34,126 nucleotides of DNA from an uncultured Pelagibacteraceae bacterium (lineage in GTDB: Bacteria > Pseudomonadota > Alphaproteobacteria > Pelagibacterales > Pelagibacteraceae): the NCBI GenBank assembly GCA_902624585.1, contig CACNXU010000007.1:1-34126 (forward strand), written 5' to 3'. The notes under the pieces are model-generated. The model worked only from the letters and a program-made list of their open reading frames with translations, was not told the DNA's origin and did no database searches. Every line of letters begins with the position of its first letter. Position 1 is the first letter of the stretch. The translations under genes were made by a program, and so were the position numbers. Shown piece by piece: positions 1 through 7,142 of the stretch.

Positions 1-1955
1 ATTAATTTATCAAAAATATGGTTTTGATATTCAATTGGATGATGTAATTCCCAACCAAGTTCACCAACAAAGTTTACTCTCATTGCATTTACTGGAGCAT
101 ATCCAACATTTACATTTTTAGCAGTTAACCATTTAAAATTCTCATTAGAAAAATCATCTGTTGAAACTTTTTGCATTAATTGTCTAGCCTTAGGACCTGC
201 TACTACTAAAACCCCTGTGCTATTTGTTAGATCTTCAAATATTACTGATCCATCATCTGGCATCCATTTTTGTATCCAATCATGATCTAATCTTAAATTT
301 GCTCCAGCTGAAACTAAGTAGTAACTATTTTCTGCTTCTTTCATTATTGTAAACTCAGAATGAACTCCGCCTTTGGTATTTAAAGCATGGCAAAGATTAA
401 TCCTTCCAATTTTTTTTGGAAGTTTGTTTGCAACCAGATAATCTAAAAATTCCTCTGCTTTAGGTCCTTTAATTCTACATTTTGCAAAGGCAGTCATATC
501 TAAAAGACCCACGTTTTCTTTTACATTTTGACATTCCTTTTTTATTGCATCAAACCATTTTGATCTTCTAAATGACCAATCATCTTTTTGCTCCATTCCA
601 TCTGTTGCAAAAAAATTAGGTCTTTCCCATCCAAATTTTTGACCAAAAACTGCACCTAAATTTTTCATTCTTTCATAACAAGGAGCTGTTCTTAATGGTC
701 TTGCTGCTGGCCTTTCTTCATCTGGGTAGTGCACAATAAATACATGACTATATGCTTCTTCATTTTTTGCTTTTAAATAAGATTTAGTTGCATAATTTCC
801 ATAACGTCTTGGTTCAACTCCTAACATGTCTATTGTAGGCTCACCATCAACAATCCATTCAGCTAATTGCCAACCTGCACCACCTGCTGCTGTTATTCCA
901 AAACTATGCCCCTCATTAATCCAAAAATTTTTAAGACCCCAAGCTGGTCCAACAATTGGGTTACCATCGGGAGTGTAACAAATTGCTCCGTTATAAACTT
1001 TTTTTACACCAACCTCTCCAAATGCAGGAACTCTATGAATTGCTCCCTCTATGTGTGGAGCTAATCTATCTAAGTCCTCTTGAAATAATTCATATTCAGA
1101 ATTTTTTGATGGCCCCTCTACATAACAGGCTGGTGCACCATCTTCATAAGGACCTAATATTAATCCTCCTGCTTCTTCTCTCATGTACCATCTACTGTCA
1201 CTATCTCTCAGCACACCCATTTCTGGTAATCCATCTTTTTTTCTTTTTTGAATTTCAGGGTGAGGTTCTGTAACAATGTATTGATGTTCAACAGGTATTA
1301 CTGGAATATCTAATCCTACCATTTCACCTGTCTGTCGTGCAAAATTTCCTGAGCATGAAATAACATGTTCACACTCTATTGATCCTTTATCTGTTTCTAC
1401 AATCCATCCATCTTTAGTTTGTCTCATTGCTAGGACAGTTGTGTTTCTATAAATTTCTGCTCCTCTGTTTCTAGCACCTGTTGCTAAAGCTTGTGTTAAA
1501 TCTGCTGGTTGAATATATCCATCTTCTGGGTGTTGTATTGCACCAACTAAATCATCTGTATGACATAACGGCCAAATTTCTTTTACTTGCTCAGGTTTCA
1601 AAAATTTAACATCTACTCCGATAGTTCGAGCAACACCTGCATATTGATGGTATTCATCCATTCTATCTTTTGTGCTTGCTAGACGAATATTTGAAACAAC
1701 ACTAAAACCAACATTTTTTCCAGTTTCTTCTTCCAATGTTTTGTAAAGATTGACTGCATATTTATGAAGTTGTCCAACTGAATAACTCATGTTAAATAAA
1801 GGTAACAAACCTGCAGCATGCCAAGTAGATCCTGAAGTTAATTCTTTTCTTTCAATTAGAATGACATCTGACCAACCTTTTTTTGCTAAATGATAAAGGG
1901 CACTAACCCCAACAACCCCTCCACCAACTACTACAACTTTAGTTTTTGTTTTCAT
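1..1955 (-). CDS. Dimethylglycine/sarcosine dehydrogenase-like flavoprotein with GcvT domain (C-terminus cut by window edge)
   Basis: Read directly from the minus strand: an open frame runs from the ATG at 1953-1955 to the window start, giving about 651 residues without a stop. Residues 6-20 form an FAD-binding Gly-rich motif (GGGVVG). The STWHAAG motif at 43-49 carries the His that binds FAD covalently in dimethylglycine and sarcosine dehydrogenases. An FAD oxidoreductase domain fills the first ~400 residues, followed by the linker and the start of a GcvT-type tetrahydrofolate-binding domain (GELGWELHHP near the edge). Family members are about 800 residues, so some 150 are missing outside the window. 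The family oxidatively demethylates N-methyl glycines and passes the carbon to THF. It lies 57 nt downstream of the DUF4864-like gene, the widest gap in this gene run, so it may have its own promoter. It is a paralogue of the protein at 9000-11405; which N-methyl substrate each uses cannot be told from sequence. Confidence 0.9.
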   Translation of the reverse strand, partial: MKTKTKVVVVGGGVVGVSALYHLAKKGWSDVILIERKELTSGSTWHAAGLLPLFNMSYSVGQLHKYAVNLYKTLEEETGKNVGFSVVSNIRLASTKDRMDEYHQYAGVARTIGVDVKFLKPEQVKEIWPLCHTDDLVGAIQHPEDGYIQPADLTQALATGARNRGAEIYRNTTVLAMRQTKDGWIVETDKGSIECEHVISCSGNFARQTGEMVGLDIPVIPVEHQYIVTEPHPEIQKRKKDGLPEMGVLRDSDSRWYMREEAGGLILGPYEDGAPACYVEGPSKNSEYELFQEDLDRLAPHIEGAIHRVPAFGEVGVKKVYNGAICYTPDGNPIVGPAWGLKNFWINEGHSFGITAAGGAGWQLAEWIVDGEPTIDMLGVEPRRYGNYATKSYLKAKNEEAYSHVFIVHYPDEERPAARPLRTAPCYERMKNLGAVFGQKFGWERPNFFATDGMEQKDDWSFRRSKWFDAIKKECQNVKENVGLLDMTAFAKCRIKGPKAEEFLDYLVANKLPKKIGRINLCHALNTKGGVHSEFTIMKEAENSYYLVSAGANLRLDHDWIQKWMPDDGSVIFEDLTNSTGVLVVAGPKARQLMQKVSTDDFSNENFKWLTAKNVNVGYAPVNAMRVNFVGELGWELHHPIEYQNHIFDKL

Positions 1956-2012
1956 TTTGCAATTCCTACTAAATTTTTAATTGTTGCGAAAGAAAAATGT
2001 ACCTGAGGACAA

Positions 2013-2474
2013 TCAAATTGAGCTACCAAGTGGAATGGGGCTAGAAACCATTGTTGTCATCCAACAATCCCTTAAAGCTCCTTCAAGGGTATACTTTTCA
2101 ACTTGCCAATTAAACTTATGGTAAATTTTGTTTTTATCAAGAATTATAACCTCAAATTGAGCCCATTTGTCACTACTCCCAACCTCAGTTATAGTATGAC
2201 TCAAATGATCAATCATCATTTGATATGAGTCGCTTTTTATCATTCTTTTAAAGTTATTTAACGGTCCAGTAACTCTTTTGTTATTTGGATGGGCAAAATT
2301 CCAAGTTTGCTCTATACCGCTATCCTTATATGCTAGATCATTGTTTTTAAGACCAGAAAGTTGAATACTAACAACTTCTTTTGGACTGATGGAATTATTT
2401 GGTTTTAACAATTCAGCATTCGAAAAAGAAACATTGATCAGTATTAAAAAAAGTACTTTAAAAAAAATTTTCAT
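2013..2474 (-). CDS. Small exported protein, DUF4864-like
   Basis: A 153-residue protein with an N-terminal signal peptide: Lys at 2 and 6, a hydrophobic core to about residue 17, and likely cleavage after SNA at 18-20. The mature part carries the phrase FAHPNNKRVTGPLNNF and a following Tyr/Met-rich segment. I associate this pattern with DUF4864, a family of small periplasmic or exported alphaproteobacterial proteins of unknown function with an NTF2/cystatin-like look. It follows the BT1-type transporter by 9 nt and is probably co-transcribed with it. No catalytic motif is visible. The family assignment is from memory of the motif and not from a search. Confidence 0.7.
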   Translation of the reverse strand: MKIFFKVLFLILINVSFSNAELLKPNNSISPKEVVSIQLSGLKNNDLAYKDSGIEQTWNFAHPNNKRVTGPLNNFKRMIKSDSYQMMIDHLSHTITEVGSSDKWAQFEVIILDKNKIYHKFNWQVEKYTLEGALRDCWMTTMVSSPIPLGSSI

Positions 2475-2483
2475 TTAAAACAT

Positions 2484-4094
2484 TTACTCTGAAGTTTTGT
2501 ACTTACTATTATTAATAATAAATACAAAAAATATAGGGAGAATTAATGTCAAAAGTGTCACAACAATCAATAATATTCCAAGTTCAGAATAATCTGCTGT
2601 TGTTTGTATTTCACCAGAAACTTTATCTTTTACCTCCCTTGTTACAGTGAATATTTCATTTAAATATTTTGTTCCTAAAGAACTTGCAGATAAAGCAAGA
2701 TTTGTAAAAGATGCAAAAACTGCAAAAAATGTTGCTTTTAAATGCGTTGGAGCATTTTTTGCTATCCAAGCTAGTAAAGGTATCATTGATACCTGACCAA
2801 GAGGAGACTCAAGCGCAGTATTAATTAGTGCAATAAATTTAGCATCAACCACTCCACCTGTTAGCGAAGCTGTCCAATTATGAAAACCATAATACATTCC
2901 AACACTTGGTAAAAATAAAATTGCACCAGCAATACTTAAAACAACTATTATTTTAGCAATTGAATTTTTTGCCATAAATGGTCTTAGTAAAACAATACCA
3001 GCTAATGTTAAAATTGATGCTAGCAGGGATAGAATAGAAAAAAATTGCTCATTAAATCCTAGTTCATCAATTTCGAACCATGTTAAACCAGGACCAGGGC
3101 CCGGCATGGCTCTAAATATAAATATTATTACAGCTGTACCTACAATTGTTAATCGTAATTCCTCGGGTAATTCCTTAATAAGTTTAAACATTAAAAACAA
3201 AATGATTATGACTGACCCTATAAATACAATTTCTTGTGCAAAAGGTACTTTGAACGAACCTACTGATAACGTAAAAATTACAAAAACTAAACTTCCACCT
3301 AAAATCCACCAATTAACTTTTGTTTTTTCGTCACCTCTTTCTTCTTTAAATTCTAAACCTCTAGATTGTAAGTTTTGTATTTTCTTCAGTCTTAAATAAT
3401 TTGCTAAAATTACACCTAAAATTGAAACCAAAGGTATTACAAGAGCATAAATATAAATGGTTCCATATAAATTTATCTTATCAGCTTGCTCCAGGATTTC
3501 CACATCTCTAAATAAAACTACGTTAACTAATGCAACAAGCACCGTCCCACCAATAATAGCAAACCTTCCAAGTGTCTGCATTGTTGTATGCATTATTTTT
3601 ATTTGATCTTTATTATAATCATTCCCAGTTTCATCAACTAAAGGAACAGCTTCTACCGTCATTGCGTCTGCAACTACGTCCTGAACCACGTAACCAACTG
3701 GAGCTAAAATCACACTAATGACGAACCAAGTTTCTACTGAAAAAATTTGAGCCATATCTTCAGTATGAATAATCAACCCATACATAATTAATAGGCTCAG
3801 AGCTATTAATGTTGCTCCAAAGTAAACCATGTAATTTTTTCTTTCCCAAATAAGATCAACTAAATGGCCTAATGGCATTTTTAAAGCCCATGGAATTCCT
3901 GCCCAAAAACCCAATCCTGCAAGAAAAGCGGCTGATAAGTTTAAATAATCCTTAACAAAAAATGTTCCTACTATTCCAGTTAATCCAGAAATTCCAGCAG
4001 CCATATAAACCATTAATGGTGGTAGATAAGTCCATTTAAACTGACGCCCTAAATCTAAAAAAGTATTATCTAAAAATTTAATTATTTTATTCAT
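2484..4094 (-). CDS. Major-facilitator transporter resembling the BT1 folate/biopterin family
   Basis: A 536-residue integral membrane protein with about 12 hydrophobic segments. The N-terminus (MAAGISGLTGIVGTFFVKDY, then a Pro-Trp and Lys-rich loop ending in GHLVDLIW) resembles the signature of the folate-biopterin transporter (BT1/FBT) branch of the major facilitator superfamily. In that branch the first helix pair is followed by a conserved loop before helix 3. A long loop at about 235-260 is highly charged, and a GPGPGLTWFEIDELGF segment lies near residue 330. The gene abuts the CoA-binding gene upstream (stop and start adjacent at 4094/4095). Its place in a run of genes for THF-dependent demethylation makes a folate or pterin substrate attractive, but that is inference; many MFS proteins of this type have unknown substrates. 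Confidence 0.75.
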   Translation of the reverse strand: MNKIIKFLDNTFLDLGRQFKWTYLPPLMVYMAAGISGLTGIVGTFFVKDYLNLSAAFLAGLGFWAGIPWALKMPLGHLVDLIWERKNYMVYFGATLIALSLLIMYGLIIHTEDMAQIFSVETWFVISVILAPVGYVVQDVVADAMTVEAVPLVDETGNDYNKDQIKIMHTTMQTLGRFAIIGGTVLVALVNVVLFRDVEILEQADKINLYGTIYIYALVIPLVSILGVILANYLRLKKIQNLQSRGLEFKEERGDEKTKVNWWILGGSLVFVIFTLSVGSFKVPFAQEIVFIGSVIIILFLMFKLIKELPEELRLTIVGTAVIIFIFRAMPGPGPGLTWFEIDELGFNEQFFSILSLLASILTLAGIVLLRPFMAKNSIAKIIVVLSIAGAILFLPSVGMYYGFHNWTASLTGGVVDAKFIALINTALESPLGQVSMIPLLAWIAKNAPTHLKATFFAVFASFTNLALSASSLGTKYLNEIFTVTREVKDKVSGEIQTTADYSELGILLIVVTLLTLILPIFFVFIINNSKYKTSE

Positions 4095-4529
4095 TTAATC
4101 ACTTAGGACAGGAAAAGCTTGTCTTACTTTTAAAAAATATTTTTGATACTCCATTTTTGTACATTTATTTTCAATATATTTCATTTTATTTTCTTCAACT
4201 AATTTTTTTGCATTTTGATCTCTTATTCCAAGTTGAAGCCATAAGACTTTAGCACCTATTTTTACTGCATCTTCTGCAATTCCATAAGCCTCCCTGGATG
4301 GCCTAAATACATCAACTATATCTACAGTATTATTAATTTCTGTGATGCTAGAATATACCTCTTCATCTAATATTTTTTCTCCTTTTGCACTTGGGTTAAC
4401 TGGATAAACTTTAAATCCATAATCCTGCATATATTTCATCACAATAGTTGATGTTTTTTTAGGGTCTTTGCTAACTCCTACCATTGCAATAGATTTATAT
4501 TTAGAGAGAATGTTTTTTATTTCACTCAT
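4095..4529 (-). CDS. CoA-binding domain protein (YccU-like)
   Basis: A 144-residue protein that is a single Rossmann-type CoA-binding domain. It begins with a nucleotide-binding turn (IAMVGVSKDPKKTS, about 14-27), then PVNPSAKGEKILDEEVYSSI and VDIVDVFRPS, and ends with the WLQLGIRDQNAKKL helix. This order is characteristic of the YccU/CoA_binding_2 family. The family resembles the N-terminal part of succinyl-CoA synthetase alpha subunits but lacks the catalytic half. Its cellular role is poorly defined; CoA or acyl-CoA sensing is often assumed. Here it lies 5 nt after the small membrane protein gene and directly before the MFS transporter gene. Confidence 0.88.
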   Translation of the reverse strand: MSEIKNILSKYKSIAMVGVSKDPKKTSTIVMKYMQDYGFKVYPVNPSAKGEKILDEEVYSSITEINNTVDIVDVFRPSREAYGIAEDAVKIGAKVLWLQLGIRDQNAKKLVEENKMKYIENKCTKMEYQKYFLKVRQAFPVLSD

Positions 4530-4534
4530 ACAAT

Positions 4535-4726
4535 TTATTTATTTTTTAATAAAATTTTTTTCTTACAAAATTCTTTGGCTTCTTCAATAGTCATTGGTTT
4601 TTCTAATTTTTGACTACCAGCAACACATGCATCTATAGCTCTTTGAGAATTGTGATCTCTAAAATCTAGTACAATATAAAGTCCCACAATAATAAAAATT
4701 ATTATTAAAATATTTTTAATTCTCAT
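4535..4726 (-). CDS. Small single-pass membrane protein with a Cys pair
   Basis: A 63-residue protein with one N-terminal hydrophobic helix (about 5-20) preceded by Arg2 and Lys4, so probably anchored with its C-terminal part in the periplasm. The soluble part contains Cys34 and Cys54, spaced to form a disulfide around a short helical hairpin. The start overlaps the stop of the crotonase gene by 4 nt (ATGA), which supports it as a real, translationally coupled gene. I do not recognise the family. Confidence 0.7.
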   Translation of the reverse strand: MRIKNILIIIFIIVGLYIVLDFRDHNSQRAIDACVAGSQKLEKPMTIEEAKEFCKKKILLKNK

Positions 4727-5502
4727 TTATTTTTCCAATTAGGCTTTCTTTTTTCTAGAAAAGCAGATATTCCCTCCTTAGCATCCATTGCCATCATATT
4801 AAGAGTCATCATTTTACTTGTATAAGTATAAGCTTTGCTTAATGGCATTTCTAATTGTTTATAAAAAGCTTGTTTTCCAATTTTTATTGTTAAATTAGAT
4901 TTAGAAGCAATTTTATTTGCTACTTTTAATACTTCGCTGTCTAATTTAGATTTTGAAAAATTATCATTTATTAAACCTACTTCTTTTGCATAATTTGCAT
5001 TGATAGGTTCTCCAGTTAACAACATTTTCATCATAGGTTTTCGATTTATCTTTCTACTAACAGCAACCATAGGCGTACTGCAAAATAAACCAATATTCAC
5101 ACCAGGAGTCGCAAATAACGCATCCTTTGTACTATAAGCTAAATCACAACTCGCAACTAATTGACAACCAGCAGCAAATGCTGCGCCATGAACTTTAGCT
5201 ATTACTGGCTTTTTACCTTCAACAATTTGAAGCATTACTTTTGAACAAAGATTAAATAATTTTAAATATTTATTTCTTTTTTTTAAGCCTTTTACTTCTT
5301 TCAAATTATGTCCCGCACTAAATCCTTTTCCAGCACCCTCTAATATTATCACTTTAACTTTTTTATCAGCATCTAATTTTTTGAAGACTTTCAAAAGATC
5401 AGAAAGGTTTTGAAATGATAAAGAATTATAAGTTTTAGGTTCATCAATAATAATTGATGAAATATTATTATTAATTTTTCTAATTTTTATATTGCTTTTC
5501 AT
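4723..5502 (-). CDS. Enoyl-CoA hydratase/isomerase family protein, ECHDC3-like, without catalytic glutamates
   Basis: A 259-residue crotonase-fold protein of normal length. The CoA and oxyanion-hole regions are present: FSAGHNL at 61-67 and GAAFAAGCQL at 106-115. The segment after this (ATPGVNIGLFCSTP, 131-144) is the type found in the ECHDC3 group and not in classical hydratases. The two glutamates that do the hydratase chemistry are replaced: the usual CEL glutamate is Gln114, and the usual PE glutamate is Gly134. It therefore binds an acyl-CoA by inference but is unlikely to be a standard enoyl-CoA hydratase. It is directly adjacent to the PhyH-like gene (stop and start at 5502/5503) and overlaps the next gene by 4 nt. 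Confidence 0.88.
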   Translation of the reverse strand: MKSNIKIRKINNNISSIIIDEPKTYNSLSFQNLSDLLKVFKKLDADKKVKVIILEGAGKGFSAGHNLKEVKGLKKRNKYLKLFNLCSKVMLQIVEGKKPVIAKVHGAAFAAGCQLVASCDLAYSTKDALFATPGVNIGLFCSTPMVAVSRKINRKPMMKMLLTGEPINANYAKEVGLINDNFSKSKLDSEVLKVANKIASKSNLTIKIGKQAFYKQLEMPLSKAYTYTSKMMTLNMMAMDAKEGISAFLEKRKPNWKNK

Positions 5503-6354
5503 TTAATCAGTTAATCCATCGGATCTAGCCTGATTTCTTTCTATATGAATTGGTAAAACTTTGCCATATATGGCCTTTGAGTGCTCTGGAGTATTCACTC
5601 TCCATGGATCTAAAACATAAGCTGGAATACACATATATCTTGATTTTTGACCTTCAACTTTAGTTACCCTGTGCAAAGTAAATCTTCCTTTAAAAATTTG
5701 TAAATCACCTGGCTCTAATTTGAGTTGTCTTACCCTAGTTCTATCACCTGCTATAACTTTTTTTACTTCTTCAAAATTTTCATTTCCAGGTTTTCTGATA
5801 TTAGGGCAGTACTCAAATATTCCTCCCTTTTCAGGTTTTTGAATCATTAAGCTAAGCGTAAATTCACAACTATCAAAATGCCACGGAAGTACTCCATCAG
5901 GTTTCATAACATTATAAGCGTGGCATGCTAATGGATCTGCCCATCTGTAAATAGGATAAACACCTAAACAAGCAGATACAAATTTTAAAAGCTCTTCCGT
6001 TTCGTAAAGGTATTTCATTTCAGAGTCTTTTGAAAAACAATCTGAGTTTAAATATCCATTATACCTATTCATAAAAGTTCTTTTGGGATGATCTTTTGGT
6101 AATGATGGATCATCTTTAGCATACAAATAAGCATTAATACTTTCTTTAGACATGTAAACTTCATCCAATTGTTTCTCCAACTCTGAATTCATTATCTTTA
6201 ATGATTTAGGTAAAATAAAATTTGGTATTGTTGAACAACTATTTTGATCTAGTTCTTCTTTACATTTTTGAATTAAGTTTTTAATTTTCGGTGAGCTTAA
6301 ATCGTGTATTGGATATTTTTCTAAATCTACAATAGTTTTAAGTCTATCATTCAT
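5503..6354 (-). CDS. Fe(II)/2-oxoglutarate-dependent oxygenase, phytanoyl-CoA dioxygenase-like
   Basis: A 283-residue protein with the iron facial triad of the 2OG oxygenases: His159-Phe-Asp161 and distal His228 in the phrase GDLQIFKGRFTLHRV. Arg239 sits 11 residues after the distal His, where these enzymes bind the 2-oxoglutarate carboxylate. The cupin core covers roughly residues 130-260. The family hydroxylates or oxidatively demethylates small molecules. The substrate is unknown, but the operon suggests a small methylated or amino compound. It is followed immediately by the crotonase-like gene and preceded by a 6-nt gap after the nucleotidyltransferase gene. Confidence 0.8.
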   Translation of the reverse strand: MNDRLKTIVDLEKYPIHDLSSPKIKNLIQKCKEELDQNSCSTIPNFILPKSLKIMNSELEKQLDEVYMSKESINAYLYAKDDPSLPKDHPKRTFMNRYNGYLNSDCFSKDSEMKYLYETEELLKFVSACLGVYPIYRWADPLACHAYNVMKPDGVLPWHFDSCEFTLSLMIQKPEKGGIFEYCPNIRKPGNENFEEVKKVIAGDRTRVRQLKLEPGDLQIFKGRFTLHRVTKVEGQKSRYMCIPAYVLDPWRVNTPEHSKAIYGKVLPIHIERNQARSDGLTD

Positions 6355-6360
6355 TTGATT

Positions 6361-6735
6361 TTATTTTAATTTTCCTTCTTCTCTCATTTTTGCTCTTATT
6401 TTAGTAGCAGATATTTTTTGAGTTTCTTCATCTAAAACTATTTCTTCAATCTTATACCCAACTCCCCTACCATAACAAATATTAGTAATATTTGGCACTA
6501 ATATAATTTTAAATTGTCCTTTAAATTCTGGATTCAGTCTTTCTTCAATATTTTTCTTTACTGTCTCAAAGTCAAATGGATTATCGTCAACACCTTGTAC
6601 GTCTCTAATTTGAATACAAACTTGACCTGTTTTTTTTATTATTTCTCTAAATAATTTATAATGACCCTCATGGAATGGCTGCCATCTCCCTAACATTTGT
6701 GCCGTTGGTTTTTTATTGTCCCATTGGTAATTCAT
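6361..6735 (-). CDS. HxGH nucleotidyltransferase (NMN adenylyltransferase/cytidylyltransferase-like)
   Basis: A 124-residue single-domain nucleotidyltransferase. The N-terminal GRWQPFHEGH (16-25) carries the HxGH signature that binds the nucleotide triphosphate, and ISATKIR (108-114) is the second conserved motif. Both are typical of the NadM/NadR-like adenylyltransferase and cytidylyltransferase superfamily. It is shorter than usual NadM (about 170 residues). Its start overlaps the stop of the APS-kinase-like gene by 4 nt, so the two are translationally coupled and probably act in sequence, one on the product of the other. The acceptor substrate cannot be told from sequence. Confidence 0.8.
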   Translation of the reverse strand: MNYQWDNKKPTAQMLGRWQPFHEGHYKLFREIIKKTGQVCIQIRDVQGVDDNPFDFETVKKNIEERLNPEFKGQFKIILVPNITNICYGRGVGYKIEEIVLDEETQKISATKIRAKMREEGKLK

Positions 6736-7142
6736 TTTTTTATTTTCTCAGCTATTTTAGGTGCCCAATTTTTTGCATCCTGAGTGGTCACTTTAAAATC
6801 AAATTTTTCAGGATTCACAAACATTTGGTTTGTATCTTCAAACCTTCCCTTTTTAATTGTATCTACCCATATAATATAATCAGCTGGAAATAACTTTCTA
6901 GCTTCTGGAGTTGGTGCAACAAAATCTGCAATTACATAATGTCCTTCATTTTTAATTTTTACAGCAAAATCTGCCATTCGCTTTGCTTGACGTACTCTTC
7001 CCTCTGCTGAAAAATCCCAGTCGTCAGCAGCTTTTCTAACTTCATCGGCATTCAGTCTTTTTGCATTAATAAGTGGAGCAATTTCATCAGCTAAGGTTGT
7101 CTTTCCAGCACCTGGAAGTCCCATTACTAAAATTATTTTCAT
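6732..7142 (-). CDS. Small P-loop kinase resembling adenylylsulfate kinase (CysC-like)
   Basis: A 136-residue P-loop protein. The Walker A motif GLPGAGKTT spans 8-16. It is followed by NADEVRKAADDWDFSAEGRV, which matches the DGDNVR...DLGFS..DR pattern of APS kinases, and by an IADFVAP strand and a YIIWVDT strand. APS kinases are about 180-200 residues, so this is a compact version. It overlaps the M24 gene upstream and the nucleotidyltransferase gene downstream by 4 nt each. SAR11 organisms are known to lack assimilatory sulfate reduction, so a standard role in PAPS synthesis for sulfate assimilation is unlikely. Confidence 0.8.
   Translation of the reverse strand: MKIILVMGLPGAGKTTLADEIAPLINAKRLNADEVRKAADDWDFSAEGRVRQAKRMADFAVKIKNEGHYVIADFVAPTPEARKLFPADYIIWVDTIKKGRFEDTNQMFVNPEKFDFKVTTQDAKNWAPKIAEKIKK

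Noticed and set aside
867..1273. Plus-strand open frames here
   Set aside because: They lie opposite the dehydrogenase gene and encode low-complexity sequence with no family features; they are shadows of the real gene.
4723..5502. Standard fatty-acid enoyl-CoA hydratase
   Set aside because: Both catalytic glutamates are replaced, so the usual name would be misleading.
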